Shown here: piece after piece, positions 12,056 to 23,251 of the stretch
Layout: each line of letters opens with the position of its first letter
Position numbering within the stretch: position 1 is the stretch's first letter
From: Maea johnstoni
Taxonomy: Eukaryota; Annelida; Polychaeta; Spionida; Magelonidae
Direction: 5' to 3'
DNA: 64,000 nucleotides
NCBI GenBank assembly: GCA_963942565.1
Contig: OZ012690.1
Location: 18,654,901 to 18,718,900, forward strand
Program-made: the position numbers and the translations under genes
Notes under the pieces: model-generated
Told to the model about the DNA's origin: nothing
The model's input: only the letters and a program-made list of their open reading frames with translations
Database searches by the model: none

Positions 12056-12272
12056 TTAACCCTTATGCTGCTGCTGGCTAATTTGGCCAATACAAAATGA
12101 TGCAAAAAATCTGAAAAATGACTGAAACCTTGGCACATGGGCACTCATCTGAGAGCACTCAGTGAGAGCAATCCAATGAATACCAACATGACGGGTTTGA
12201 TGGTTACCGTTTTCAAAAATCTTTGTGTCCTTATGCTTTGGATGAGAATAGTCTCAGCATTGGAAGGATTAA
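12056..12272 (+). mobile_element. Family A MITE, copy 7
   Basis: Full length. Its right TTAA (12269-12272) is also the left TTAA of a family B element, so two insertions share one target tetranucleotide. Confidence 0.8.
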
Positions 12273-12430
12273 CCCATTCATACCTGTAGTACCCAAAACA
12301 GCCTGATTTTAGTAATATCTTTCCAACAAAATCATCAATTCATATTTGATTAAATTTCTCTCAATCGGCCATAACTAGTTTTAAACAGAGTACATTCCTG
12401 CACTTTAGCATAAAAAAATTCTAGCCCTGA
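12269..12430 (+). mobile_element. Family B MITE, copy 6, partial
   Basis: TTAACCCATTCATACCTGTA, CCCAAAACAGCCTGATTTT. It runs out after about 150 bp and abuts family A copy 7. Confidence 0.65.
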
Positions 12431-12587
12431 TAAAAATCAATCTACCAATAGTAATATATCCGCTAATAATCAGTTTAATGCACAATGAGTCCCTATTGAT
12501 CTCTGAATTCCAACCGTGAGCCGTGATTGCCATTCCATCACCGTCAACAGCTGCTACGGACAGCATCACAGAACATGAAACAATCTA

Positions 12588-13105
12588 CCCATTCACGCCT
12601 GTAGCGGCAAAAAAGGCCCGCATATTTTGACAATATCTTTCCTCCAAAAACATTTTGGGGGAAATGTTTAAACAAGAAATCTTTATAAGTATGCAAAATA
12701 CCAGCCACCAACATAATTTTCAGAACTAACTTGCCATGCCGGGCAAGAAGTTAATGATTTTGACTTGCCCAACATAATTTTGGACTTGCCCGAAATAAGT
12801 TATTACAAATGCTTGAAAGGTATCTATTGTTTATCATGGGCTTAAAGATTCAAAAAACATTTTATTCTTCATTTTTGTTGCATTGTTTGCATATTTCTAG
12901 CAATTAGGCCATTAACTATTAAAAAATGTGATTAATGTTTGAAAAATCAGCTTGCCCGTACGGGCAAGTCAAAACTAAAATGTACTTGCCCGAAAGCCCT
13001 TTTTTCAAAAATTTGCTTGCCGGGCTAGTACGTCTTATGCCGGTGCCTGCATACACTTCTTGAAATGGTTTGTCAATTTCTGCTTTATTCAAGAATTATT
13101 GTCAC
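12588..13105 (+). mobile_element. Family B MITE, copy 7, split by another element
   Basis: ACCCATTCACGCCTGTAGCG and the first half lie at 12588-12701. The middle part (TTCTGCTTTATTCAAGAATT) resumes after 13050. A CAG-ended element fills 12702-13049. Confidence 0.6.
12702..13049 (+). mobile_element. CAG-ended MITE (family E, GGGCAAG-rich), copy 1
   Basis: Ends CAGCCACCAACATAA and TTATGCCGGTGCCTG; flanks AATAC and CATAC match at 4 of 5. The interior is full of CTTGCCCG / CGGGCAAG motifs on both strands. It lies inside a family B copy. Confidence 0.65.
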
Positions 13106-13167
13106 GTAGATAAGTGAACTTTGAGGATACATGTATTCATAACATGGAAACCATGCATACAACTAAC

Positions 13168-13370
13168 TCAAGTAACAGCTAAAAAGGCCTGCCTACTTAG
13201 GTGATATTTAACTGGCATACATATATTTAGGGAAATATTTGAATGAGTAATTTTGATCCAAACAAAACCAAAACTCATCAAAGAATTATAGATTTCTGCT
13301 TTATTCTAATGTTGATTTCAAAAGTATTACAGCTCGAGGTACTTCTCAATGGGAAATGTGAGCAATAACA
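13168..13370 (+). mobile_element. Family B MITE, copy 8, diverged
   Basis: AAAAAGGCCTGCC, GGGAAATATTTGAATGAG and TTCAAAAGTATTACAG follow the family in order. Neither TTAA end survives. Confidence 0.55.
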
Positions 13371-13629
13371 GGTAGGACACTGGTGCATACAAGTGCTTGC
13401 CTTTTCTCTCGCATGTGACAACAATGCTCCTTTGTTGTTTTGGATGTGTTTTTCCCTGCTTGATTAATATTCAAACAAAGTCTCTATTCATTCATTGGTG
13501 TTTCTTCAAATATGGTTAGGTTCCCAACAAGAGCCCAGTTTGAACCCAACCTTTATAATAATAATGAATAGGGTAGACTGCTACATTTTAAACCTGGAAT
13601 ATGGAATTCTGATTATCGGCACTTTACCT

Positions 13630-13815
13630 GCCTTGTTTAGGCCAATCTTGACTAGCCAGCTGTCAGAGGCGGATGAAACCAGAGTACCCAATGAAAACCT
13701 CCCCTAACCCCCACGTCACTGGCAACTTTCTCACATGCCTTGGCTTGGGTTCAAAATCAGGCAGTGGTGAGAGATATTGAGCAGGCAGTGACAATGCCTT
13801 AGATCACTCAAATCA
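13630..13815 (-). mobile_element. tRNA-derived SINE, copy 2
   Basis: Same family and orientation: GATCTAAGGCATTGTCAC at the tRNA-like end, then AAGTTGCCAGTGACGTGGGG, GGGTACTCTGGTTTCATCC and CTGGCTAGTCAAGATTGGCC. Confidence 0.7.
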
Positions 13816-13964
13816 ATTTCTACCAATAGAAATATAACTGCTAATAATAAATTTAATATATGGCCTTATTGATCATTTATTTCCAACTGAGAGCCCTGAT
13901 AGGTGATTGCCATTTCATCACTGGCAACAGCTGTTAGGACAGCATTACAAAACATGATACGATT

Positions 13965-14050
13965 TACCCATTCATGCATGTAGGGGCAAAAAAAGGCCCA
14001 AGCATTTTGGCGATACCTTAGTACCTTTACCAACAAAAACATTGTATCTA
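13965..14050 (+). mobile_element. Family B MITE, fragment 9
   Basis: TTTACCCATTCATGCATGTA and AAAAAAGGCCCAAGCATTTT, a left-end piece that runs into a family A remnant. Confidence 0.55.
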
Positions 14051-14051
14051 A

Positions 14052-14112
14052 ACCATCTAAACCCTGTCATGTTGGTATTGGCCAAATTAGCCACCAGCAG
14101 CATAAGGGTTAA
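14052..14112 (-). mobile_element. Family A MITE, copy 8, internally deleted
   Basis: ACCCTGTCATGTTGGTATTG runs straight into GGCCAAATTAGCCACCAGCA and AAGGGTTAA, missing the roughly 100-bp centre. Confidence 0.65.
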
Positions 14113-14388
14113 TACCTATTATCTCCTAAAACTTACACTGGAGTGAAGATACAGTACATCTTGCATTGACCCCGGGGTTAAGTCCCGGGCACAGATGACG
14201 CAGCTATTAACCCCTCGTGCCCTGTTCCCAAATGACACGGAAATCCTCCATCGGACAGGAATCAGCTGTGGGCCATACAGGCAAACTCTTCCTGACCTGT
14301 CATCACACTGTTAATACCTATCCTACCATTCTTTCATTGAGTTCATAATGTTAAATTTTCTTCCATAATTCACATTTAGGACTAAATG

Positions 14389-14653
14389 TTTCCTGTAACG
14401 GTCTTAAAAGTAATAGGGTAGGCAGCGATTTCTTTTGTTTTTTAATCTTAAAAGTATTCAATATGTAGGTTACTGCTATAAATCTTTGTTCACTGATATC
14501 ACTTATCTTAAAAGTGCCGTTTATAACCACAACTATGAAAGACCACCCTAACGAATTCCTTGGTAACTCAAATACCGGAAAAATGATAAAAACTTTGACA
14601 GTAGGCAACTTCGAACCACAAAAGCTAAGGTTACAGGAAACATTTTTTAGGCC
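14389..14653 (-). mobile_element. PIF/Harbinger-type MITE, copy 3, diverged
   Basis: AATGTTTCCTGTAACGGTC at one end and GGTTACAGGAAACATTTTTT with AGGCC at the other. The interior is largely different from the other copies. Confidence 0.68.
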
Positions 14654-14799
14654 TTGTCAGAATGATATGAAACTTCAGTCATGTAAATCCTGTTAATCTA
14701 CTGATGCTTTTAATTTGCCAGTATATAACGATCAGACTGTTAGGGCAAAATAAGATTTGGAAAATTCTGAAAAAGCTACAGAGTAGCAAATTTACAACA

Positions 14800-15030
14800 T
14801 TAACCCAGTATTACTTAGGAGCTCCTCCAAAATTTGTCGTCTGGATCTAGAATACTTTCGACAATAACTTTAGAATTAAGTGCGATTTAAAAAAATATTT
14901 GAAGGACAATTGTTGGTTAAGTTCTCATTAATATATTTGCATCAAATACTTTCCTATCTATGCTTTTGCCTGCAATATTTCATCAAAATTGTCTGGCGCC
15001 TTTTGGCTGCTGTGAGTATTAATGGGTTAA
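14800..15030 (-). mobile_element. Family B MITE, copy 10
   Basis: TTAACCCAGTATTACTTAGG to GTATTAATGGGTTAA, full length with both TTAA edges. Confidence 0.8.
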
Positions 15031-15351
15031 CAGGCTAATCGGTTATGTGCCATATGTGTGTGGGAAGGGGACCTTGCAACAAGTAAGCAGGACACATTTA
15101 ATACATTCTGACTAATGGTTTGTAAGGGTAAATTAATTGTGTAATTGTTAATGACAAGTTCCTGGTTGTTGACCGCACTAATTAAGAGCTACACATGGAT
15201 GGGATGGGGTTACCAAATGCAGCTCAGACTTTCCCAGGTAATCCGGGAACTTTCCGAGGAAAATCCTGGAAATTCATCAGTAATTTACAAGTTTCATTTG
15301 GTTAGGGGGGTTGGCAGGCAAGATTCCATTTTACCTGCTCTACCCTTTTTC

Positions 15352-15550
15352 TTAACCCCTTTCATTTTTGAAAAAAGCCTTCAAACAGGCCCTTTTGTTA
15401 ATTGTTCTGCTTGCCTTGAGCATCATGGCCATGCAAGCTCTTGTCAAGTCCTATCAGATGAGAACAAATTTGCCAGGATTCCAGTCATTTCTCAACTTTT
15501 TTCAAATTATTTGTATTGTCCAAATCCGCTACCAGCAGCACAAGGGTTAA
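15352..15550 (-). mobile_element. Family A MITE, copy 9, diverged
   Basis: TTAACCCCTTTCATTTTTG to CAGCAGCACAAGGGTTAA. TTAA is present at both ends; the body is more diverged than in most copies. Confidence 0.7.
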
Positions 15551-15674
15551 TATCAAATGAAAAGAGACTTAGCTCTGGCGAAGTTTATATAGGCTTATAT
15601 ATAACAAACATCTAAATAAGGGGTTGGGGGGTTCTAGATTTCATTCTCTCTTCCATAACCTATTTCTATGATAA

Positions 15675-15904
15675 GGCCTTTAAAAAAAGATGTTTGTTTC
15701 CTGTAACCCTACCCTAACAAGTTTTTATTCAAAGAAATCCCTACCCTAAAGTTTATTCCGCCCTCCCAACTCCCAAACAATGTAAAACACGCATAAAACA
15801 CACATTTTTGACCAAAAAAATAATCTACAATTTTTTTTTACCGACCTACCTACACTATTTTTTTCTGGGCCGTTACAGGAAACAAACAATTTTTTTTCTA
15901 GGCC
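15675..15904 (+). mobile_element. PIF/Harbinger-type MITE, copy 4
   Basis: 230 bp, GGCC at both edges, TAA on both sides (15672-15674, 15905-15907). The interior includes AACAAGTTTTTATTC and AAACACACATTTTTGACC. Confidence 0.82.
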
Positions 15905-17113
15905 TAAAGTGAAAAGAGTAACAGTCTCTGCAGGGGTTGAAACATACAAGTATAACTGCCTTTATAGCAAACATGTAAAACTGGCTAACATCAAAAGGTC
16001 CAACATGTGTCTTCTGACAACTTAAAGAGGACTCATCCATCAATTGATAACATGATATGGACAAGCCCTGCGGGAGGGTCAAACAAGGCCGAACCTAATA
16101 GAGAACAATAGACCCCCTGTAGACACGAGGTCATAGGTCAAACCAGGATTACCAGGTCACAACTTAGCTGAAAAGAACATTTAATTTTCAGGCACCAGTT
16201 CATTGTACATGATTGCCTGACTGCCATCACAAGTAAAAATCATAAATATTTTTTTCTTTCACTTCTGTTTATGACAGTGACTAACTTATCATTAATCAAT
16301 ATCGTACTGAGATGGCACCAAAGAGATTGACCCATCATTTATTGTGACATGGCTTCATTTGTTCTATTGCCAGATCAATGACAGGTTTTCTTGTCACAAT
16401 TTCCTTAATAAGACACCTTGCTATTTGAGATACTCTTAATTCAGAAAAACGTGACAATGTCTTTCTTCTTCCAATTCTTCACTTTTTTTCAAGCTGCCGA
16501 AAATATTGTTAAAAGATTGTGTGATCCTAGTGTCTTGTAATAATGGTTGGCAACACTTTGCTGCCATATCCAATTCCAGATAGGGGAGATAACATCAACA
16601 CATGATTATATAGGTGATACGAACCATGAGATTGGATCTTGATTCTTTCTCCCCTGCTTACTCAAGTTGAAGGACCCCATTGAGTCAATAACAAAATACT
16701 ATCAATTGCCAATTTTATGACAAAATCAACTCTGAACTGTATGTTTTCCAATAGGACCAGACCCTATTGGTAACATTGCCATTGAGAGGAGAAAGAAGAA
16801 AGTTGTGGTTTATTAAATGAAGAGAGATAATGAGATGTCCTGCATGCATTTCAGTTACACATGTATATACATGAATACACACACACACTAATTATAATCA
16901 GATCTATTATAATCAATGCTCGGATCGAAAGGGCCTCAATTTCGATCAATTGATCCCAAAATTTGGCATCGATTATGATTGAAACAAACAGCGAAAAGGC
17001 CATGTTTGTGACTTTTACTAGGTGAAATAAAGCAAAAAGTTCAAACATAATAAAACTAGCGATACCCTTTTGAAACATGACTTTTTATGGCAGTAGATCG
17101 ACTAGATTTCTAT
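15905..17113. other. No gene seen
   Basis: Unassigned. GATCGAAAGGGCCTCAATTT near 16924 may be a decayed hAT-like piece. Confidence 0.4.
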
Positions 17114-17335
17114 TTCACCCTTATGCTGCTGGTGGCTTATTTGGCCAATACAAAATGATGCAAAAAAGGTGAGAAATGACTGAAGTGCTGCCTCATGGGT
17201 ACTCATCTGAGAGTTAGTGCTCAGCGAGAGCTATGATATCCAATAAATACCAACATGACAGGGTTTAGATGTTTATCAAAACTCTTTGCATCCTTGTGAT
17301 TCGGACAAAAGTAGCCTTAGCATTGGATGGGTTAA
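17114..17335 (+). mobile_element. Family A MITE, copy 10
   Basis: TTCACCCTTATGCTGCTGGT to CATTGGATGGGTTAA. The left edge is TTCA rather than TTAA, probably a point change. Confidence 0.78.
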
Positions 17336-17632
17336 AGAAATGACAGTTTTGCTGCTGATGTCAGAGTTATGTAGTGTCTCTTATCAGCATGCTGTAGCAG
17401 CTACGGGGCAAGAAAACAGAGCAGTGCCAAGAACTACTGGGTCAGAGAGGAGTTATCAGACTAAATACACAAGCTGCGCTACACAGTCCAGACACGTTTT
17501 TTCATCCCAGCCTGAGGCAGACTCTAAACCGCACAAAATTCCCCAAATGGCTAATCAGAACAGTGATGAATAATACACGGTGTTTATGGGCATCTTGGGC
17601 ACAGCGTCTCTTTGTGAGCTAATTTAGCGCTA

Positions 17633-17865
17633 TTAACCCATTAATGCTTAAAGAGTTCCTCTTGAAATTGTCGTCTGGATCTTTTACACTTTTGACAATA
17701 AAACCAGAAAAGATAATGATTTTTACCAAATATTTGAGGGAGAGTTGTCGGTAATGTTCTAACTGATATTTCTCCATCAAATATTTCTCCAACTTTGCCT
17801 TCGTCTGCAAGATTTCAACAAAATTGTCAGGCTGCTTTTGGCTGCTGTAGGCATCAGTGGGTTAA
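17633..17865 (-). mobile_element. Family B MITE, copy 11
   Basis: TTAACCCATTAATGCTTAAA to GCATCAGTGGGTTAA, full length with both TTAA edges. One of the best-preserved copies. Confidence 0.83.
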
Positions 17866-18245
17866 CAGAGGAAACCTTAGAAATATGTACACTACATGAA
17901 TGTATGCCAGAAAACAATGATCCTTTCAATGACCTAGAAAACTCTCCATAGACCAATCACCAAGAGTGCAATTTTGTATGATTCTAGCTTCACAGGAAAA
18001 AAAAATGATCCTTTTCAACCATCTTAATATAACGATGATGTACGATGTATGTAACAAGCGTTTGTGATCATCGTATAAAAGGCTTGAAGAACTAAAAAAA
18101 TTTAAAATGCTTCAAAATCATAATATGTTTCAAGTATAAAATACCAACAAACAATGTTTATTTTGCAAGCATTGTTCTTTTTGAATTGATACTCACAAAA
18201 GTATTAGATTGGGCGTGAAACAGATACCTATATAAGATGTCAGGG

Positions 18246-18497
18246 CAGGGCACGACGTTAACTTGTGCGGTGACTTGCCCCGTAGAACATGATTCTGGCA
18301 TGTGAAAGCATATTTTCTAGGACAAGCTTGGATGGCAGACCACAAAACTTGCACACATTCTCAAAAGTAAACCTGAAATATGCAAAATGTTCTTTCCCAG
18401 TGGGGCAAGCAAGATTCAGTTTTCACTTGCCCCACAGCTATAATTTACAAATTCTACTTGCCCGGGGCAATGGGGCAAGCACCAATGTCGAGCTCTG
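18246..18497 (+). mobile_element. CAG-ended MITE (family E), copy 2
   Basis: 252 bp with ends CAGGGCACGACGTTAACTTG and CACCAATGTCGAGCTCTG, and CAGGG duplicated on both sides (18241-18245, 18498-18502). CTTGCCC motifs are repeated inside. Confidence 0.7.
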
Positions 18498-19082
18498 CAG
18501 GGATCAGTTTAGTGTATGAGAAGCATCCGGATCATGTCTGTGAATGCTCTCATGGACTTAACGAGGCAGAGGGTATCATAAAATGTCAATGACAAGACAC
18601 ATGGAATGAATCCGGTGGTACAAACTTGTAACAGGCTCGTACTATCATCAGGGCAATCATCGCACGATCATCAATTTATTTGCCCGTATGGCTTTGGCTT
18701 GAAAATGACTGTTAGGGCAAATTGCACTGTATGACACCCATGCAGGATTCCTGTGACTAGGTTAGGAATCTTCCATTTTTCTCAGCTTGATTCATCATTC
18801 AGAATTTTGATTGATTATTCATATTAGCCCAGTATAGCCTGACAGGAACAGAATGGCTGAATAACCCTAAAAATGGGCACTATTGTATCAGCATGGGCAT
18901 TGGGCAGACTATTAAATTTACAATATGAGCCCCACAAACTATACATCTATGTTTAAAAGACCAAAGTCAGGAGGATCCAATGGTGTGGAAATCTCAAGAG
19001 AATAAATGACTTTTTTTTTGAGGGGGGGGTGTCATAGGCTGGAGAGACAATCTCTTCTCTTTTAAGATAAGCATATTCTTCT

Positions 19083-19298
19083 AAAACCGTCCAATGCTAA
19101 GGCTACAGTCGTCCAAAGCACAAGGATGCAAGGATTATTTAAACCACTAAACCCTGTTGTGTTGGTATTCATTAAATAGCTCTCATTGAGTACTCTCAGA
19201 TGAGTACCCATTTATCAGGGTTTCAGTTATTTTTAAGTTTTTTGGTGTCGATGTCGTTTTGTATTGTCTAAACTAGCCACCAGTAGCATAAGGGTTAA
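19083..19298 (-). mobile_element. Family A MITE, copy 11
   Basis: CCGTCCAATGCTAAGGCTAC to CAGTAGCATAAGGGTTAA. The left TTAA is decayed and the right one is kept. Confidence 0.78.
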
Positions 19299-19469
19299 TA
19301 AGTCTTGTCAAAGAGAACTCCAAGCATATAAGGGTTAACGATGTAATGATGGATGAGAAGTATTGAGAACCATAGAATTTTATTTGTCCCGACCTAACCT
19401 AGTCTGTTACATTTTAGCTTCTGTTTACTAGCAGAGATATAGATTAAGTGTATTACAGGTCACAGTTAC

Positions 19470-19550
19470 TATGCAGGGGTGTCCAAGTGTCCAAGTGATG
19501 GCCACAAAAATGTGGTGCTCCAGGACCGGTTGCCTGTGCTCCAGCATGTA
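19470..19550. repeat. CAGGGGTGTCC dispersed repeat, copy 2
   Basis: CTATGCAGGGGTGTCCAAGT joined directly to GGCCACAAAAATGTGGTGCT and CCAGGACCGGTTGCCTGTGC; the centre seen at 10.7 kb is deleted. Confidence 0.45.
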
Positions 19551-19872
19551 TCTACTTGTATTTACTGGTTAATTAAGGATGAGAACCACAGACCATCATT
19601 TGTCCTGGCCTAACCTAGTCTGTTTCATTTCAGCTTCCGTTGTTGAGTATGCCGGGCTGCCTATGGAAGAGGGAGAGACAGCCGGTCAGTAATCAAAGGT
19701 GTAATTTATATCCATTGTCATTGGAGATCTGTCAGGATCCTGGAGCCGATAATGGGAGGATAGATAACCGCAGTAATTATCTGTCCAGGATGGGAATGCT
19801 GGCTACATGCTTCTGGGCAGGAACGGGCGGACCGCATTGCTACAGGATGCATGGACCAAGCGCATGACCTTA

Positions 19873-19970
19873 GGCCTATAATAAAATTGTTTGTTTCCTG
19901 TAAAGCGACCCTAACAAGTTTTTACTCAAAAAAATAGTGACCCTAAAAAGAAAGAGAAAAAAAACCTGAA
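19873..19970 (+). mobile_element. PIF/Harbinger-type MITE, copy 5, truncated
   Basis: TTAGGCCTATAATAAAATTG, GTTTCCTGTAAAGCGACCC and AACAAGTTTTTACTC; the right half is missing. Confidence 0.65.
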
Positions 19971-20446
19971 TGCCCTTTATTTTACAAGTCAATCTGCCAC
20001 TGAGATAAATGTAATAATAAAGGAATGAAGGAAGGAATGGGTTTTTACATCGCTTTCAACAGCTTAGGTCATATCGTGATGAGAAATTTCTATTATGATA
20101 AAAGAGACACATTCTACAAGTGCCATGACAACAGGGTTCAACATTAGCACCTGCCCGTCCGCCACCTGCAGGTAGACACTGGAAATGAGGTGTCAGGCAG
20201 ATGTTTTTTTCTGTAACCTGATAGTGTAATTGACCTGCCAATTTAAATATTACCTACATTTTATCTGTCAACCTGACATTCATATTATTGTGATAACAAA
20301 ACAAAAATAAAACCACAAATTACAGCGAATTCAATACAAAAAGTATTAAGTTATCCAGCAGGTAAATATTTTTAGAGCAGTTTATAATAGCGACAGAAAA
20401 AAAGTGTCAGACTTTGGCCTATAGTCTGAAGCATCCCCCCGAGTGT

Positions 20447-20684
20447 CAGGGTGCAACATAGGTTGCAAAACATTATTTTCTGAGCAGGGCAAGCTTCCCA
20501 TAAAGTTGACTTGCCCCACCGGCACTTGCCCTTGTCCCGACACTCTGTTAAACAAAGGTGAGGTTGGACTTTTCCTAAAACATTACTTGCCAAGCGGGGC
20601 AAGTCAGGGTCTTGTTCAGCTTTCCCCATTGCCGTTTTTTGCCGAATTCACTTGCAACGAGGCCATTTGTTATGTTGCACGCTG
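20447..20684 (+). mobile_element. CAG-ended MITE (family E), copy 3
   Basis: 238 bp with ends CAGGGTGCAACATAGG and TATGTTGCACGCTG, flanked by AGTGT on both sides (20442-20446, 20685-20689). The interior has GGGCAAG and CTTGCCC motifs. Confidence 0.72.
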
Positions 20685-21013
20685 AGTGTGCAATTCCACG
20701 GAATTCTCAGCCACAAATCTATAAAGGCTACTATTAATCAAACAGCAGCTCACGTCCTGGTGATCAATTAAAATGTGTCACTTTAATAACCTATAGTGAC
20801 TGATCAATAACGAGAATGTCACTCACGACCCACATAATGTAATAACTCTAAGTGCCCATGTCACACTCAAGTTAATCACCAAGAAAAAACCTATCGACCG
20901 GGATTCTTTTTTAATTTTTTTTATTCTTACCACCTTTTTCTGCTATTCTGTGCTATTTCTATACTTTTCAGTAGTTAATGGCAGAAAACTGCAGTAATTA
21001 TAGTTAGTGCGCA

Positions 21014-21215
21014 AAACTAGGGATTTGTCTTGGCCTGGTGGTTATGATGCCTGGCTCCCAAGCGTGAGGTTGCAGGTTTCAGTCTCCACTGGATCCCCAT
21101 TTCTTAATTGGTTGGCCTGATTGCTATAGATAAATGTGTGGCATGTGGAGGGCTGACTACGGTGCTTCTGCAACTGAAAAAAACCTTAGAACTATTCAAG
21201 AAACTTCTTCCCAGT
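21014..21215 (+). mobile_element. tRNA-derived SINE, second type
   Basis: TTGGCCTGGTGGTTATGATG (box A-like), CTGGCTCCCAAGCGTGAGG (anticodon-arm-like) and TTGCAGGTTTCAGTCTCC (box B-like) are spaced as in a tRNA. The tail leads into GTGTGGCATGTGGAGGGC. It is a tRNA-like head only, not a functional tRNA. Confidence 0.6.
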
Positions 21216-21542
21216 TCCGGCTTTCTATCTCATCGCCATATGACCTAATAGCTGTTAAGAGCGATGTAAAAAGCAATACTTTCCTTCCTTCTGGTGGGCA
21301 AAACAACAAATTTACCAAAACTCACTTGAAACTTTTATGATTGCGAATGAGATATTTTCTAGGTATTCTATCTCACCATAATACATTGAATATTAAGAAG
21401 TTGAAAGGAGTACCTTATATCAAACACACATATCCATAAAGACTTAAGCTCCAACGGACTGTAGTTCAAATCATTCAAATATCAAAGTGACAGCAATTTA
21501 TTAATGATCTCAACAAAATGTTGATTAGTCTCCTTTTTTTGC

Positions 21543-21745
21543 CATATTTAGGCTAAATTATGACTAGCCAGTTGTAAGTGGCGAAAGAAATGTTAATCGG
21601 AGTACCCGTAGAAAACCATCCCCTAAAGCCCAAGTCACTGGCAACTTTCTCACATGCCCTGGTCCAGGATTCAAACCTATGCAGCAGTGAGAGACAGGGA
21701 GCAGTTAGTGGCAATGCCTTAGACCACTCAGCCATCACTGTACTC
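21543..21745 (-). mobile_element. tRNA-derived SINE, copy 1
   Basis: On the minus strand, ATGGCTGAGTGGTCTAAGGC gives box A and GGTTTGAATCCTGG box B at tRNA-like spacing with a Ser/Leu-like long arm. They are followed by CATGTGAGAAAGTTGCCAGT and a GGTTTTCTACGGGTACTCCG segment like the conserved central domain of many invertebrate SINEs. The 137-codon frame at 21553-21966 is a by-product of it. Confidence 0.78.
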
Positions 21746-22141
21746 AGGGCAGGCCCATTTTTAACAGAAGTGCGCCACATATCACAAGAGATGTCACATG
21801 ATATTGCCGACTTAATATGGACATGTTCCACTATCTGGGTCACTAGTCTTTGCGAACCAAGCCTTCGACATAAATCACTTTTTCTACTGCAAGTACAGTA
21901 GTACCTATAACCACAAACCCAGTTGAAAAACACATCTTTACAATAACATGTCTGATACAAAAGCAAATATCTAAGTGAATTGAAAGAAACATTTGAATGA
22001 AAATTGTCTTATTACACTGCAATATAATCTCATATTAAATTTTTCCTTCATTTTCAAGATAATCCAAGAAATTGCCACCTAACTTGATTATCTATAGATC
22101 TAGAAAACTTTTCCTTTTTCAAAGTGCACTAAATCACATGG

Positions 22142-22357
22142 TTAACCCTTCCAATGAAGGCTACTTCTAACCAAAGGACAGGGACGAAAAGATTTTAGAA
22201 AACCATCGAACCCTGTCATGTTGGTACTCATCGGATAGCCCTCTCACTGTGCACTCTCAGATAAGTACCTGTGTGCCAGGGTTTCAAGTAAATTTTTCTT
22301 CTTTTTTTTACCTCTTTTTGTATTGATCAAATTAGCCAACAGCAGCATAAGGGTTAA
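22142..22357 (-). mobile_element. Family A MITE, copy 12
   Basis: TTAACCCTTCCAATGAAGG to CAGCAGCATAAGGGTTAA, both TTAA edges intact. Confidence 0.82.
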
Positions 22358-22645
22358 GACAACTTTTTTTTCAAATTCCAGAGTAATTACCCTCCCAATA
22401 ACTGCACCTTTGAGTTTACTGAAAAATTGATATCTTCGCACAGTATCTGTGACAATGATTCATTTTGATGGAGTACTGCTGACAAATACCTTAGGAATTT
22501 CTAAAGGATGACTGCAGTATCAAATTCATCCTCTTTGTCCTATTTCACCCTATCAGTTCTTTGATCTCCTAGGACTTCCTATATATGCAAAGCCTATGTA
22601 TCAGTATCTAGCCTATATATCACTGAACTTACTACTAGATGATTA

Positions 22646-22865
22646 GGCCTAAAAAATTGTTGTTTGTTTCCCTAACCCTACCCTAACAAGTTTTTATTCA
22701 AAAAAATCCCTACCCTAAAGTTTTTTCTGCCCTCCCAACTCCCAATCAATGTAACACATACATAAAACACACATTTTTGACAAAAAAAAAAAAAAAATTA
22801 CCGACCTACTTACCCTATTTTTTCCCAGACCGTTACAGGAAACAAACAATTTCTTTTTTTAGGCC
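22646..22865 (+). mobile_element. PIF/Harbinger-type MITE, copy 6
   Basis: 220 bp, GGCC at both edges, TTA on both sides (22643-22645, 22866-22868). The left end reads GTTTCCCTAACCCTACCCTA, which looks telomere-like by chance. Confidence 0.83.
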
Positions 22866-22984
22866 TTAAGTAATGTGCCCATCTAGCTTACAGGTCCATA
22901 TATTACCATACTGCATTCATGTTGAGCACATCCACTTAAATTGACAACTTTAAAGCAATAATGTTGTTTATTAGTGCATAAATA

Positions 22985-23175
22985 ATTAAATATCCAGGCT
23001 TTATTGTTACTAGCCACTGTAGCTAGTCATTTTAGGTGGTGGTAGAAGCCAAAGCAAAAACATCCGAGGAAAACACAGCACAATCCAAAGTCAACGACAA
23101 CTTTTTCACATGCCTCAAGCTGGATTCAAATTCAGGCAGTAGCGTGATACTGCAATCAATGGCAATGCTATCTAC
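22985..23175 (-). mobile_element. tRNA-derived SINE, copy 3, diverged
   Basis: TTTGAATCCAGCTTGAGGCA, TGTGAAAAAGTTGTCGTTGA and ACTAGCTACAGTGGCTAG follow the family on the minus strand with many changes. Confidence 0.55.
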
Positions 23176-23251
23176 TATCAAGACAGGTCTGGCACCTCAA
23201 GCATAGCTTGTGAATTAAAAGAAGTTTTCAAAGAGTAATTTATAACAAGTG

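Noticed and set aside
21018-21092. Functional tRNA gene
   Set aside because: Box A and B are recognisable, but the stems do not pair well and box B is altered; a SINE head is more likely.
21553-21966. 137-codon minus-strand frame
   Set aside because: It runs through a tRNA-derived SINE and has no protein-like content.
22670-22700. Interstitial telomere repeat (CCCTAACCCTACCCTAA)
   Set aside because: It is the diverged end of a Harbinger-type MITE whose other copies read differently.
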